From assembly GCA_000431815.1 (NCBI GenBank), contig FR889250.1:14721-78720 (forward strand): 64,000 bases of DNA, given 5' to 3'. Both the position numbers and the translations under genes were made by a program. The notes under the pieces were generated by a model. That model ran no database searches and was not told the origin of the DNA. It saw nothing but the letters and a program-made list of their open reading frames with translations. The stretch is from Butyrivibrio sp. CAG:318. GTDB lineage: Bacteria > Bacillota > Clostridia > Lachnospirales > Lachnospiraceae. This document shows, piece after piece, positions 51,523 to 60,035 of this stretch (positions are counted from its first letter, which is position 1; the number at the start of each line of letters is the position of its first letter).

Positions 51523-52140
51523 TCAGATGCCAATTCTTATCAGTCCGATTACCTTACCTATAATAGTACAATGATCAACAATAATCGGTTCCATGTAATC
51601 ATTCTCCGGCTGAAGTCTGTAATGACCGTTCTCTTTATAAAATGTCTTAACTGTAGCGGAGTCATCGACAAGAGCTACAACCATTTCGCCGTTCGATGCT
51701 GTGCTGCGTCTTGCAACGATTATAGCATCACCCGGAAGTATTCCCGCATTAATCATGCTTTCTCCCTTGACTTTAAGCATAAAAAGCTCTTCATTAGGTA
51801 CCATGTCAACCGGTACAGGATAGTAATCGACGATATTCTCAACAGCCAGAAGAGGCTGTCCCGCAGCTACGGTTCCGACGATAGGAATATTAACCACATC
51901 ACGGCGTGTAATTGCATAATCATCATCTATAATCTCGATGGCACGCTGCTTGGTGGGATCTCTTCTGATATAACCGTTCTTCGCAAGTGTCTCCAGATGT
52001 GCATGTACACTGGAGGTGGATTTAAGATTGACAGCTTCGCAGATCTCTCTTACCGAAGGAGGGTAACCCTTGGCAAGAATCTGTTCTTTAATAAATTCAA
52101 GAATCGCCTGCTGCTTAATAGTAATCTTTCCGTTAGCCAT
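51523..52140 (-). CDS. lexA: SOS repressor LexA
   Basis: The 205-residue protein has an N-terminal winged helix (PPSVREICEAVNLKSTSSVHAHL), the self-cleavage site A93-G94 (TVAAG), catalytic S128 (KGESMI) and K165 (ATVKTF). It represses the SOS genes and is cleaved when RecA filaments form. The divergent promoter region carries three LexA boxes, so it represses itself and yneA. Confidence 0.97.
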   Translation of the reverse strand: MANGKITIKQQAILEFIKEQILAKGYPPSVREICEAVNLKSTSSVHAHLETLAKNGYIRRDPTKQRAIEIIDDDYAITRRDVVNIPIVGTVAAGQPLLAVENIVDYYPVPVDMVPNEELFMLKVKGESMINAGILPGDAIIVARRSTASNGEMVVALVDDSATVKTFYKENGHYRLQPENDYMEPIIVDHCTIIGKVIGLIRIGI

Positions 52141-52188
52141 ATGTAATCTCCTTATTCTGTGTATACAGACTGTAAATTATTTAAATAT

Positions 52189-52217
52189 ATAATATCACAT
52201 GTCAGGAAGAAAAGCAA
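52189..52217 (-). promoter_or_regulatory. Promoter of lexA
   Basis: On the minus strand TTGCTT (52212-52217) and TATTAT (52189-52194) have a 17-base spacer. A LexA box lies just upstream of the -35. Confidence 0.55.
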
Positions 52218-52227
52218 ACAAAAGTTC

Positions 52228-52241
52228 CGAAAAAATGTTCG
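52228..52241. promoter_or_regulatory. LexA box A (lexA-yneA region)
   Basis: CGAAAAAATGTTCG agrees with CGAAC-RNRY-GTTYG at 13 of 14 positions. Confidence 0.7.
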
Positions 52242-52250
52242 TTTTTTATG

Positions 52251-52279
52251 TTGACAAACATCTGTTCGGGTGTTATTAT
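52251..52279 (+). promoter_or_regulatory. Promoter of yneA
   Basis: TTGACA (52251-52256) and TATTAT (52274-52279) have a 17-base spacer which is almost filled by LexA box B. Confidence 0.8.
52255..52268. promoter_or_regulatory. LexA box B inside the yneA promoter
   Basis: CAAACATCTGTTCG; its reverse complement CGAACAGATGTTTG is a perfect match to CGAAC-RNRY-GTTYG. Confidence 0.9.
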
Positions 52280-52289
52280 AACAATATAT

Positions 52290-52303
52290 CGAACAGATAT
52301 TCG
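52290..52303. promoter_or_regulatory. LexA box C downstream of the yneA -10
   Basis: CGAACAGATATTCG matches the consensus except for one base. A half site CGAAC follows at 52302. Confidence 0.8.
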
Positions 52304-52340
52304 AACGGATGCGATATTCAGGAAACCAGGAGGTATACAT

Positions 52341-52679
52341 ATGACAGCAATTACCAGAAGAAGCACTATGATCTCTTATAAGGCAGTGATTTTTGCCATA
52401 TTATTTTGTATTATGTTAATTTCATTTGTACTGGGCAGTGTAATTGTCAAAGGTCAGAGCAAGAGACATGCTTCGGCATCAGATACATATTTTACCAATA
52501 TTACAGTCGACGAGGGAGATACACTCTGGTCAATAGCACAGGCGAATATTGATTATGATTATTATGACAGTATATATGATTATATGGAACAGTTGAAGGA
52601 TATTAACAATCTTACGACTGATGATATAAATGCAGGAGATAACATGATTGTGATATATTATGCGGATTCTGTACATTAA
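52341..52679 (+). CDS. yneA: YneA-like SOS cell-division suppressor (LysM protein)
   Basis: The 112-residue protein has a basic start, one membrane span (about 13-35), and a LysM domain (TVDEGDTLWSIAQANI to NAGDNMIVIYY). Size, layout and divergent position from lexA match Bacillus YneA, which delays septation during DNA damage. An open frame upstream to 52248 covers the promoter and is not used; AGGAGG is seven bases before the ATG at 52341. Three LexA boxes lie upstream. Confidence 0.85.
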   Translation: MTAITRRSTMISYKAVIFAILFCIMLISFVLGSVIVKGQSKRHASASDTYFTNITVDEGDTLWSIAQANIDYDYYDSIYDYMEQLKDINNLTTDDINAGDNMIVIYYADSVH

Positions 52680-52723
52680 TTTGCCACCCCTTAAACCGCC
52701 GGTTTAATTCCGGCATATATTTT

Positions 52724-52753
52724 CCCGGCACGCATCATGCGTGCCGGGTTTTT
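52724..52753 (+). terminator. Terminator after yneA
   Basis: A perfect stem CCCGGCACGCA / TGCGTGCCGGG with loop TCA is followed by TTTTT. Confidence 0.95.
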
Positions 52754-52883
52754 GAAAAAATATGACCTTAATTTACCTCTTTTCGATAAAGTATATGCAA
52801 AGTTTATTTTTTTTGATATAATCATATTATTAAGTTTTAACACAATCTGCTTTATACCGGCAGATAATCTGAAAGGGAATAAT

Positions 52884-53999
52884 ATGGAATTAGATAACAG
52901 ATTAATATCAGGACTGCATAAATTAGGCATAGACAAGCTCACCTCGATACAGCAGGAGAGTATTGAACCTGCATTATCAGGACGTAATATAATGGGATGT
53001 TCGGGTACGGGTACAGGCAAGACTTTTGCGTATCTGTTACCAACGATATCTGCCAATGCTGATAATCATACATTGTATGCAGTTATAATTGCACCATCAA
53101 AGGAATTATGCATACAGATTTGCAGTGAGATTAACCAGCTTTCCAATAAATCAGGAATTTCGGTAACTGCGGCGGCTTTATTTGGCGGAGTGAATACAAA
53201 GCGGCAGCTTCAGACATTGAAAAGCAAGCCTAATATCGTTGTAGGCACATATCAGCGTATATATGAGCTTATTCAGGAACGCCGTATATCGGTTCATAAT
53301 GTACGCACATTTATAATAGATGAGGCCGATAAGCTTGTTAATAAGGATAATATTGAAGGTATTCTTACACTTCGTAAGTGTTTTATGAGAGATATCCAGA
53401 TCATGCTTTATTCAGCTACAATTAGTGTGTCGACCCAGAATACGGCAGGATTGCTTGCAGATAATTTTACGAAGATTTTTGCAAATGATAAGATAACCAT
53501 ACCGGCCAATATCGAACATATGTATGTTGTGGTAGAACGCAGGGATAAGATTGAGACGGTCCGTAAGGCTATAAAGGCATTGAATACCGGACATTGTATT
53601 ATTTTTTCAAATTCCAGATATGATACAGAGGAAATTACGCAGAAATTGGAATATCATCATTATAATGCCGGTTGTCTTAATGCAGATTGCGATAAGAATA
53701 CCCGCAGACAGCTTATAGATAAGTTTGCAGCAGGTAAAGTTGATTATCTGGTGTGTTCAGATGTTGCGGCACGTGGATTGGATTTTAAGAAACTTAATTG
53801 TGTTATTAATATCGGATTACCGCAGAATCCGGTAGATTATTTGCACAGATGCGGAAGATGCGGCCGTGATGGCAATAAGGCAATATGCATGTCGATAATA
53901 ACAGAGAATGAATTAAGCAATGTTAAGGCATGTCAGAAAGCATTTGGAATCAATATGATCAAGAAGAAACTATATCAGGGAAAGATTGTAAGAGGATAA
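52884..53999 (+). CDS. DEAD-box RNA helicase
   Basis: About 371 residues carry the Q motif (LTSIQQESIEPAL), motif I SGTGTGKT (40-47), DEAD (about 145), SAT, and the C-terminal SDVAARGLDF and HRCGRCGRDG. It unwinds structured RNA; the absence of a long C-terminal tail leaves its target open. The frame is open from 52737, but that overlaps the upstream terminator and the ATG at 52884 follows GAAAGGGA. Confidence 0.92.
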   Translation: MELDNRLISGLHKLGIDKLTSIQQESIEPALSGRNIMGCSGTGTGKTFAYLLPTISANADNHTLYAVIIAPSKELCIQICSEINQLSNKSGISVTAAALFGGVNTKRQLQTLKSKPNIVVGTYQRIYELIQERRISVHNVRTFIIDEADKLVNKDNIEGILTLRKCFMRDIQIMLYSATISVSTQNTAGLLADNFTKIFANDKITIPANIEHMYVVVERRDKIETVRKAIKALNTGHCIIFSNSRYDTEEITQKLEYHHYNAGCLNADCDKNTRRQLIDKFAAGKVDYLVCSDVAARGLDFKKLNCVINIGLPQNPVDYLHRCGRCGRDGNKAICMSIITENELSNVKACQKAFGINMIKKKLYQGKIVRG

Positions 54000-54025
54000 T
54001 GATTGATGAGGGGAGTTTGATAAAG

Positions 54026-54055
54026 TATGTCGCAAAATATTAATTTTACGACATA
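54026..54055. repeat. 30-base palindrome at the recombinase promoter
   Basis: TATGTCG-C-AAAAT and ATTTT-A-CGACATA style arms pair at 12 of the 13 outer positions around a 4-base centre. It ends four bases before the -35 box of the recombinase promoter. It could be an operator or a recombinase binding site. Confidence 0.75.
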
Positions 54056-54058
54056 ATA

Positions 54059-54087
54059 TTGCAAAAAACAGCTATAAATGCTATAAT
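54059..54087 (+). promoter_or_regulatory. Promoter of the tyrosine recombinase gene
   Basis: TTGCAA (54059-54064) and TATAAT (54082-54087) have a 17-base spacer. Confidence 0.75.
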
Positions 54088-54131
54088 ATGTATAGTTATT
54101 AAATATAATGAATTTATGGAGTCAATATAAT

Positions 54132-55175
54132 ATGGATTATAAGAAACAATTATCTGCAATGCAGCTTGAGAAATTAAAGACAGTTCTTGATGATATGCCT
54201 TCGTATTGCCGCGATTATTTTGATTATTGTGACGGAACACTTAACCGTTCAGCGGCAACCATGCTGGAATATGCATATGACATCCGGACATATTTCCGCT
54301 TTATAGCATCTAACAATCCGATGGTCAGTTCTGTTGAGGATGTGACTCTTGATATACTGGATAAAATGACTCCGAGGGATATCCAGGAATATATGTCATA
54401 TCTTAGAAGCCATAAGGATGAAAACGGTCGGATTATAACAAATGATGCTAATGCAAGAGCCAGAAAGCTTTCATCATTAAGATCATTTTATCAATATTAT
54501 TTTGCATTTGGTGGTTTACATTCCAATCCGGCCAAGTTGGTTAATTCACCACGCATACATAATAAGAAACAGTCACGGCTGGATTCTGATGAGATGAAGG
54601 AATTACTTACGGATGTAATTACAGGTGACGCACTGGATGATAATAAGAAACCATATGCAAGACGATCCAATATGCGTGATACAGCTATAATTGCATTACT
54701 TGGAGGCACGGGAATCCGTGTTTCAGAACTGGTTGGAATTGATTTGAATGATATTGACTGGGAACATAATTGTATAAGGATAATTCGAAAAGGCGGCAAT
54801 GAAGATATTGTATACTTCGGCGATGAATTGCATAGATATCTGGAGGATTACATTAACTATGAGCGAGAACCCGGCGACGATAAGGAAAAAGCACTTTTTG
54901 TAGCATCTCGTAAGGATAAAGGACGTCTTACGGTACGTTCGGTTGAACGCATTGTAAGTAAGTATGGCACAGCAACAATTCCATCAAAACACTTGTCACC
55001 ACATTCATTACGAAGAACATTCGGAACAAATTATTACGAAGAAACATCCGATTTATATGCAGTTGCAGATGCTTTGGGTCATAAGAATATTCAGGTTACA
55101 AAGGATCATTATGCAGATATTTCCGAACGAAAGAAACAACAGGTTAAAGAATTTTCAGATAAATTATTAAAGTAA
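54132..55175 (+). CDS. Tyrosine recombinase, XerC/XerD-like
   Basis: About 347 residues have an N-terminal SAM-like core-binding domain (RSAATMLEYAYDIRTYFRFI) and the catalytic domain with Arg in GIRVSELVGI (about 195), Lys in RKGGNE, HSLRR, GHKN and the nucleophile Tyr in DHYADI. Chromosomal members resolve dimers at dif; others are integrases. The linker (54 to 110) is longer than in standard XerC. GGAG precedes the ATG at 54132; an in-frame ATG at 54108 is the alternative. No phage genes or attachment sites accompany it. Confidence 0.88.
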   Translation: MDYKKQLSAMQLEKLKTVLDDMPSYCRDYFDYCDGTLNRSAATMLEYAYDIRTYFRFIASNNPMVSSVEDVTLDILDKMTPRDIQEYMSYLRSHKDENGRIITNDANARARKLSSLRSFYQYYFAFGGLHSNPAKLVNSPRIHNKKQSRLDSDEMKELLTDVITGDALDDNKKPYARRSNMRDTAIIALLGGTGIRVSELVGIDLNDIDWEHNCIRIIRKGGNEDIVYFGDELHRYLEDYINYEREPGDDKEKALFVASRKDKGRLTVRSVERIVSKYGTATIPSKHLSPHSLRRTFGTNYYEETSDLYAVADALGHKNIQVTKDHYADISERKKQQVKEFSDKLLK

Positions 55176-55193
55176 GACAGAGATAATAAGTAT

Positions 55194-55226
55194 AAGCGGG
55201 CACTAATTAAATTAATGTCCGCTTTA
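55194..55226. terminator. Bidirectional terminator between the recombinase and the transpeptidase-like gene
   Basis: AAGCGGGCA pairs with TGTCCGCTT, with TTTATATT after it and TTATAC in the other direction. It separates convergent genes. Confidence 0.8.
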
Positions 55227-55228
55227 TA

Positions 55229-56422
55229 TTATTCATGAGATGTAATTGAAGAAGGCTCATCAGAGGATGTGGTAAACTCTTCTACTGATGTAAATTCTTC
55301 AATATCGGGTGTCTCGGCAGGGACGGTAACTTCAGCCGGTGTTGTCTCAATATCCGGCTTTGTTACGGCAGTATCTGATGATACAGGTTCAGTCTGCTTA
55401 TCAGGTTTGACTGATGCAGGCTTTGTATCCCCGGTGCTGCCGGAAGTGGTTAAATCTTCGGTACTTTCGCTTTCTCTGACGATAAGTGTAATCTGTTTAG
55501 TCAGGTGGTTTCCGGATGTATCAACCAGATTAAGAGTAATTTTGTACTCTCCTGCTTTATCAAGATTATATTTTCCGGTTATATATACATAAGATATAAC
55601 ACTTGTATCATCCTTGTCACGTGCATTGACGTGTTTGAAAATATCATTAATTCCGTCGCCGGTATCTACTTCAATCTGTGAATCGCACTCAAGCAATTTA
55701 ACTTCAGTAGGACACCATACAGAATTATCATCCGTTGTATCGGTAGGATCCCAGGTAATGCCTTCCGGAATATCTGTTTTCTTAAGAAACTCATAATTAA
55801 CATTCTCATCTGAATCAGAATATATGACGAATTCAGACTGATAGGAACAATTTTCATATATCCATTTGGCATCTGCCAATTGCAAGGTAATACCGGGGGT
55901 ATCGGTATCTGTGCCTATAGTATTAAAGTCAGATGCATTGAGAGAGTTTTTGTCATTGGAAGTATTATATAAAGCAGAGTGAAATTCAATGCCGTTTCCG
56001 TAATTGGAATAATAACGGTAATATCCATCATCAGATTCAAACCATGTCATCTTAATTCCGTCTGAAGACTGATAAGAACCTTCTGTTATAGCACCGATTC
56101 CAGCAATCATATACCTTCCCGGCTCATTGGAATACTCTCCTTTGGTCTCATCATAAGCATATGCAGTAATCATATGCGTTGCAAGATTAATAGTTATTCT
56201 GTACATACCTCTTGCAGACGTAACCGGCTCATTGTATGATTCAGTATCCGATTCGGTATCAGTCGGAGCAGCATCTGATCTGCCATCTGGGCGAATCCTC
56301 TTACTGACGATAATAATTGTTGCAATGACAGCCAGAAATAATATCATAAATGCAATATAATATTTCATATTTCTGGTTTTGAAGAAGTCTTTAATACCTC
56401 TCTTCTTAGATATATAAACCAT
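55229..56422 (-). CDS. L,D-transpeptidase-fold protein lacking the catalytic cysteine, with Ig-like domain
   Basis: The 397-residue protein has a basic N-terminus, one span (21-40), a linker, a YkuD-like domain (YRITINLATHMITAYAY at 74-90, GIEFHSALY around H148, DAKWIYEN at 184-191), an Ig-like/DUF5011-type domain (about 255-325) and a Thr/Glu/Pro-rich tail. In active enzymes an SHGCxR motif precedes DAKWIY; here the aligned residues 174-180 are DTPGITL, so the His, Cys and Arg are gone. It probably binds wall peptides rather than cross-linking them. It is anchored outside the membrane. Confidence 0.8.
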   Translation of the reverse strand: MVYISKKRGIKDFFKTRNMKYYIAFMILFLAVIATIIIVSKRIRPDGRSDAAPTDTESDTESYNEPVTSARGMYRITINLATHMITAYAYDETKGEYSNEPGRYMIAGIGAITEGSYQSSDGIKMTWFESDDGYYRYYSNYGNGIEFHSALYNTSNDKNSLNASDFNTIGTDTDTPGITLQLADAKWIYENCSYQSEFVIYSDSDENVNYEFLKKTDIPEGITWDPTDTTDDNSVWCPTEVKLLECDSQIEVDTGDGINDIFKHVNARDKDDTSVISYVYITGKYNLDKAGEYKITLNLVDTSGNHLTKQITLIVRESESTEDLTTSGSTGDTKPASVKPDKQTEPVSSDTAVTKPDIETTPAEVTVPAETPDIEEFTSVEEFTTSSDEPSSITSHE

Positions 56423-56434
56423 AATTAAATCCTA

Positions 56435-57073
56435 TTATATAGTTCCTTTTGGTGTTGTAAGTCTTGTTTCAATATATGATTTAAGAAATTTGACGGTATT
56501 GTCAATGCCGAGTTCACTGCTGTCGATACATAAATCATAACTTCTTGAGTCTGCCCATTTCTTATTGGAATAGAAATTATAATAGCTGGCTCTTTTCTTA
56601 TCGGTTTTGATAATAGTATCTCTTGCCTTGCTTTCAGTATAATCATATATTCTCATAATACGCTTTATTTTGGCATTCATATTGGCTTTGATAAAAATAC
56701 TTATAAGACCGGGATCATCTTTCAAGGCATAATCTGCACATCGGCCTACGATGATACAGTTCTCCTCCTGGGCCAGTTTCTTTATCGAATCATATTGTGC
56801 CATAAAAACCTTCTGGTTAAGCGGCATATCCACGAATGAAGATGTTGAATATCCCATGGAATATGTATCCATAACAAGGGAGTAAAGAAAACTGTTGGTA
56901 GGTTTCTCATCATGGTTATGGAACAATTCTTCGGCCATTCCGCTGTCCTTGGCAGCACGTGCAAGAAGCTCCTTGTCATAACATTTAATACCTAATTCAT
57001 CCGCAAGCTGCATGCCTATCTGTCTTCCGGCACTGCCATACTCACGACCTATTGTAATTACATATTTATCCAT
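56435..57073 (-). CDS. Cytidylate kinase-like family protein
   Basis: The 212-residue P-loop protein belongs to the cytidylate-kinase-like group (AAA_26 type): VITIGREYGSAGR with a variant P-loop, CYDKELLARAA, CIIVGRCADYAL, and KKRASYYNFYSNKKWADSRSYDLCIDS in parts. It is not true Cmk and its substrate is unproven. TTG at 57079 is in frame but the ATG at 57073 is seven bases after GGAGGG. It lies 12 bases before the transpeptidase-like gene. Confidence 0.85.
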   Translation of the reverse strand: MDKYVITIGREYGSAGRQIGMQLADELGIKCYDKELLARAAKDSGMAEELFHNHDEKPTNSFLYSLVMDTYSMGYSTSSFVDMPLNQKVFMAQYDSIKKLAQEENCIIVGRCADYALKDDPGLISIFIKANMNAKIKRIMRIYDYTESKARDTIIKTDKKRASYYNFYSNKKWADSRSYDLCIDSSELGIDNTVKFLKSYIETRLTTPKGTI

Positions 57074-57155
57074 AAGCAAACCCTCCGTAACTGATAAATA
57101 ATTATAGAATTATTTTATCATATTATTGTCAAAGTTTAAACTGTTTTAAAGAATT

Positions 57156-58082
57156 TTATAGTTTTTTTAGTAAATCCTGGAAATAATCCGGCAGAGGTGC
57201 ACTGAATTCAACATATTTTCCGGTACGCGGATGGATGAATCCAAGTACTCCGGCATGAAGTGTCTGACCCTGAAGATTAAAAGGACATTTTGCATTACAA
57301 TACATAGTATCACCGAGTAACGGATGAGATATGCTTGCCATATGTACACGTATCTGATGTGTTCTTCCTGTCTCAAGCTGACATTGTATATATGCGTATT
57401 TGCTGAAATTCTCAAGAACTTTGTAATGTGTAACGGCAGGCTTTCCGTTTTTAAAATTGATGGCACGCTTCTTCCGGTCGGACGGATGACGTCCGATTGG
57501 AGCGTCCACGGTACCTTCGGTTACTTTGAAAGGATTGTAACATATAGCATAATAGTACCTTGTGATGCTGTGCTCCTTAAGCTGTTCACTTATGGAAATA
57601 TGGGCAGCATCATTCTTGCATGCCACAATAACACCGGTGGTGTCCATGTCTATACGATGAACAATTCCGGGCCGTAATATACCGTTAATGGCCGATAAAT
57701 GGTCTTTACAGTGATACATAAGTGCATTTACAAGAGTACCGGTATAATGTCCCGCTGAAGGATGAACAACCATTCCCTTAGGTTTGTTGATTACAATAAT
57801 GTCATCATCTTCATATATAATATCCAGAGGAATATTCTCAGGAGTAACCTCAAGTTCCCTGGGTACGGGAATGTATATTGTAATTGCATCACCGGCCCTT
57901 AGTTTATAATTTGACTTAATATTTTTATTGTCAACCAGAACGAGATTATCAGAAATCAGTTTCTGTACATATGAGCGGGAATAAGAAGAAAGCATATCGG
58001 ATAAAAACTTATCGATACGCTCTCCTGAATTATTTTCATCGGTTGTCAGATTAATAATATCTTCAAAATCCATGTTATCCAT
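57156..58082 (-). CDS. rluD: RluD-type 23S rRNA pseudouridine synthase
   Basis: About 308 residues have an S4 domain (RIDKFLSDMLSSYSRSYVQKLI) and the catalytic domain with HRIDMDTTGVIVAC (catalytic Asp) and TGRTHQIRVHM. RluD isomerises uridines of helix 69 of 23S rRNA. The ATG at 58082 follows GAGGAC, four bases after lspA; a frame open to 58130 overlaps lspA. lspA-rluD adjacency is standard in Firmicutes. Confidence 0.93.
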   Translation of the reverse strand: MDNMDFEDIINLTTDENNSGERIDKFLSDMLSSYSRSYVQKLISDNLVLVDNKNIKSNYKLRAGDAITIYIPVPRELEVTPENIPLDIIYEDDDIIVINKPKGMVVHPSAGHYTGTLVNALMYHCKDHLSAINGILRPGIVHRIDMDTTGVIVACKNDAAHISISEQLKEHSITRYYYAICYNPFKVTEGTVDAPIGRHPSDRKKRAINFKNGKPAVTHYKVLENFSKYAYIQCQLETGRTHQIRVHMASISHPLLGDTMYCNAKCPFNLQGQTLHAGVLGFIHPRTGKYVEFSAPLPDYFQDLLKKL

Positions 58083-58086
58083 GTAA

Positions 58087-58605
58087 TTAATTGTCCTCTT
58101 TCTTAGACTTATGTATTTTGAGAAATTCAAAATCAGTATCCCTGAATTTAAAAAGTATCATTATTACCAATGCAATCATCGAAAGGCTTACGCATATATC
58201 GGCAAAATTAAATACCGGGAAGTCAATTATCTTAAAATATATAAAATCATGAACATATCCATTGGCAACACGGTCTATGAAATTGCCAAGTGCGCCGGCC
58301 ATAAGCGTTTCGATAATAATCCTAAGTGGCAGATATTTGCGTGTGAACGGCATTTTGATTAAGATGTACATAATCAGAACCATGAGCACAACTGTAAGTA
58401 TTATAAAAAACCATTGTTTGCCCGAAAACATTCCCCATGCTGCTCCATCATTACGAAGGTATGTAAGCTGCAGAACATTTTTGATAATATCAACCGGCGG
58501 CTTGCCGTTAAGATTTTTAAGTGCAAGCTGTTTGGTAACCTGATCCGTTATGACCAATACAGGTATTAATATAAAATTCATAATATAAAATAAAATCTTT
58601 TTCAT
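58087..58605 (-). CDS. lspA: Lipoprotein signal peptidase (signal peptidase II)
   Basis: The 172-residue membrane protein has four hydrophobic spans and catalytic aspartates D111 (GNFIDR) and D136 (FNFADI), and LRNDGAAWGM typical of LspA. It cleaves the signal peptides of lipid-modified prolipoproteins, such as the three lipoproteins in this window. It lies between ylmH and rluD. Confidence 0.96.
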   Translation of the reverse strand: MKKILFYIMNFILIPVLVITDQVTKQLALKNLNGKPPVDIIKNVLQLTYLRNDGAAWGMFSGKQWFFIILTVVLMVLIMYILIKMPFTRKYLPLRIIIETLMAGALGNFIDRVANGYVHDFIYFKIIDFPVFNFADICVSLSMIALVIMILFKFRDTDFEFLKIHKSKKEDN

Positions 58606-58616
58606 ATAAATCTCCG

Positions 58617-59396
58617 TTATATATATTTATGAATAACAACGACAAGCCGGCCTTTTTTTGTCGAAGCCACGGAATTAACAAATCTGATCTTGCCGAGACC
58701 GCGCACAGATATAATATCGTCAGGCTTGAGATTGTATGCGTTGGTCGTTATAATACGCCCATTTACCGCTGTCTGACCGTTCTCTATATGTGATATCATG
58801 CTGTTTCTTGAACCGCCGAATCCAAGCGATATAACGGAATCCAGCCGTAATGACGCAACGGTACCTTTGATTTCTTCGAATGCCGGGGTATAGTTAAAAT
58901 CAAGTTTGTCAACTGTTGAAGCAGTGACGGTTGTATGTTTTACCTGGCAAAGACATGATATTATATAATCTGATATATTTGCATCAGCAAATACATATGC
59001 GCATCCGTCATCGAGAACAACATCACCTAATTTATCACGCGTGATTCCCAGTCCCATAAGTGAACCGAGATAATCCCGATGTGTAAGTGATTCCGCAAAA
59101 CGGGGATTAGCCGGTTTGATTCGTATAATATCATAGGGCTGATTATACGGGAAATCCTCATATGGCAGAAAAATAATCATTTTACGTTCGGCGGTGTCAT
59201 ATCCGCCATCCATAACATAATAAACAGGCGGCCACTCAGATGATGAATTAATCCGGTGAAATACCGACTGCTTATTAAGATCGAGAAAATCCGTGGTTAC
59301 AGGGATATCACGTTTATAACACATATTAGCGGCATCAATCAGCTTACCTGCTGTGAGCCTGTCCTCATCAGATTGCAGAAATTCATTTCCGCGCAT
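58617..59396 (-). CDS. ylmH: S4-domain RNA-binding protein YlmH
   Basis: The 259-residue protein has an N-terminal domain of the YlmH family (PVYYVMDGGYDTAERKMIIFLPYED in parts, HRDYLGSLMGLGITRDKLGD) and a C-terminal S4 domain (SLGFGGSRNSMISHIENGQTAVNG in parts, NLKPDDIISVRG). YlmH belongs to the division-cluster genes and binds stalled large subunits in Bacillus. Its ATG overlaps the sepF stop (TGATG). Confidence 0.93.
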   Translation of the reverse strand: MRGNEFLQSDEDRLTAGKLIDAANMCYKRDIPVTTDFLDLNKQSVFHRINSSSEWPPVYYVMDGGYDTAERKMIIFLPYEDFPYNQPYDIIRIKPANPRFAESLTHRDYLGSLMGLGITRDKLGDVVLDDGCAYVFADANISDYIISCLCQVKHTTVTASTVDKLDFNYTPAFEEIKGTVASLRLDSVISLGFGGSRNSMISHIENGQTAVNGRIITTNAYNLKPDDIISVRGLGKIRFVNSVASTKKGRLVVVIHKYI

Positions 59397-60010
59397 CAGA
59401 AATCACTGCTGTCTGTTCCGAATGATACGTCATTTGAAAACAGTTCAAATAAATCGCCGGAAATTGATATGGATGAAGGTGTTGCAATAAATATATAATT
59501 AGATACTTTTTTGAGTTTGCCGTCAATGGCAAAACATGCGCCACCGCTGAAATCAATTATCCTCTGGGCCAGTTCCATATCCAAACCTTCAAGATTAAGT
59601 ATAACTGCACGTCCTGAAAGCAGAGTCTCCGCTATTTCACGTCCGTCTTCAACATTGGTAGGTTTAATTACACACACTTCCATTGGATTAAATTTACCCT
59701 GCATACTTACCACCTTACTTGATGAATTCTTTGACGAACCGCGGGATGCGGAAGAATTTCTGGACACACGGGCCGGTTTCACAGGTCTTGTGTCGGTTGA
59801 TTTGATTATTTTCTCCTCTAAATCCCCGAAATCGTCATCATCGGTATTATTCTTGGAGGAAGAAAAAATGTCATCATTCTTCTTACGGCTGTTTCTGACC
59901 TTAGGTGTTACATCTTCTTCCTCATCGTCATCATATCCGTCGTATTCTTCATCTTCATCATAATTGCCGTTAAGTTTCATTTTATCTAAAAAACCGTCTA
60001 TAAAGCCCAT
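59396..60010 (-). CDS. sepF: Cell division protein SepF
   Basis: The 204-residue protein has an amphipathic N-terminal membrane-binding helix (GFIDGFLDKMKL), a long acidic, Ser/Lys-rich linker (20-105) and the SepF core (MEVCVIKPTNVEDGREIAETLL, GGACFAIDGKLKKVSNYIFIATP in parts). SepF anchors FtsZ to the membrane and shapes the septum. It is flanked by ylmE and ylmH as usual; the linker is longer than in Bacillus (about 150 residues in total). Confidence 0.94.
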   Translation of the reverse strand: MGFIDGFLDKMKLNGNYDEDEEYDGYDDDEEEDVTPKVRNSRKKNDDIFSSSKNNTDDDDFGDLEEKIIKSTDTRPVKPARVSRNSSASRGSSKNSSSKVVSMQGKFNPMEVCVIKPTNVEDGREIAETLLSGRAVILNLEGLDMELAQRIIDFSGGACFAIDGKLKKVSNYIFIATPSSISISGDLFELFSNDVSFGTDSSDF

Positions 60011-60035
60011 TGTTCAATGTCTCCTATCTTATATC

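Noticed and set aside
51571..52146. A 191-codon plus-strand open frame
   Set aside because: It is the antisense of lexA, whose catalytic residues and cleavage site are all present.
54026..54055. Canonical dif site
   Set aside because: The centre and arms do not match the known Firmicutes dif core; only the general arm-centre-arm size is similar.
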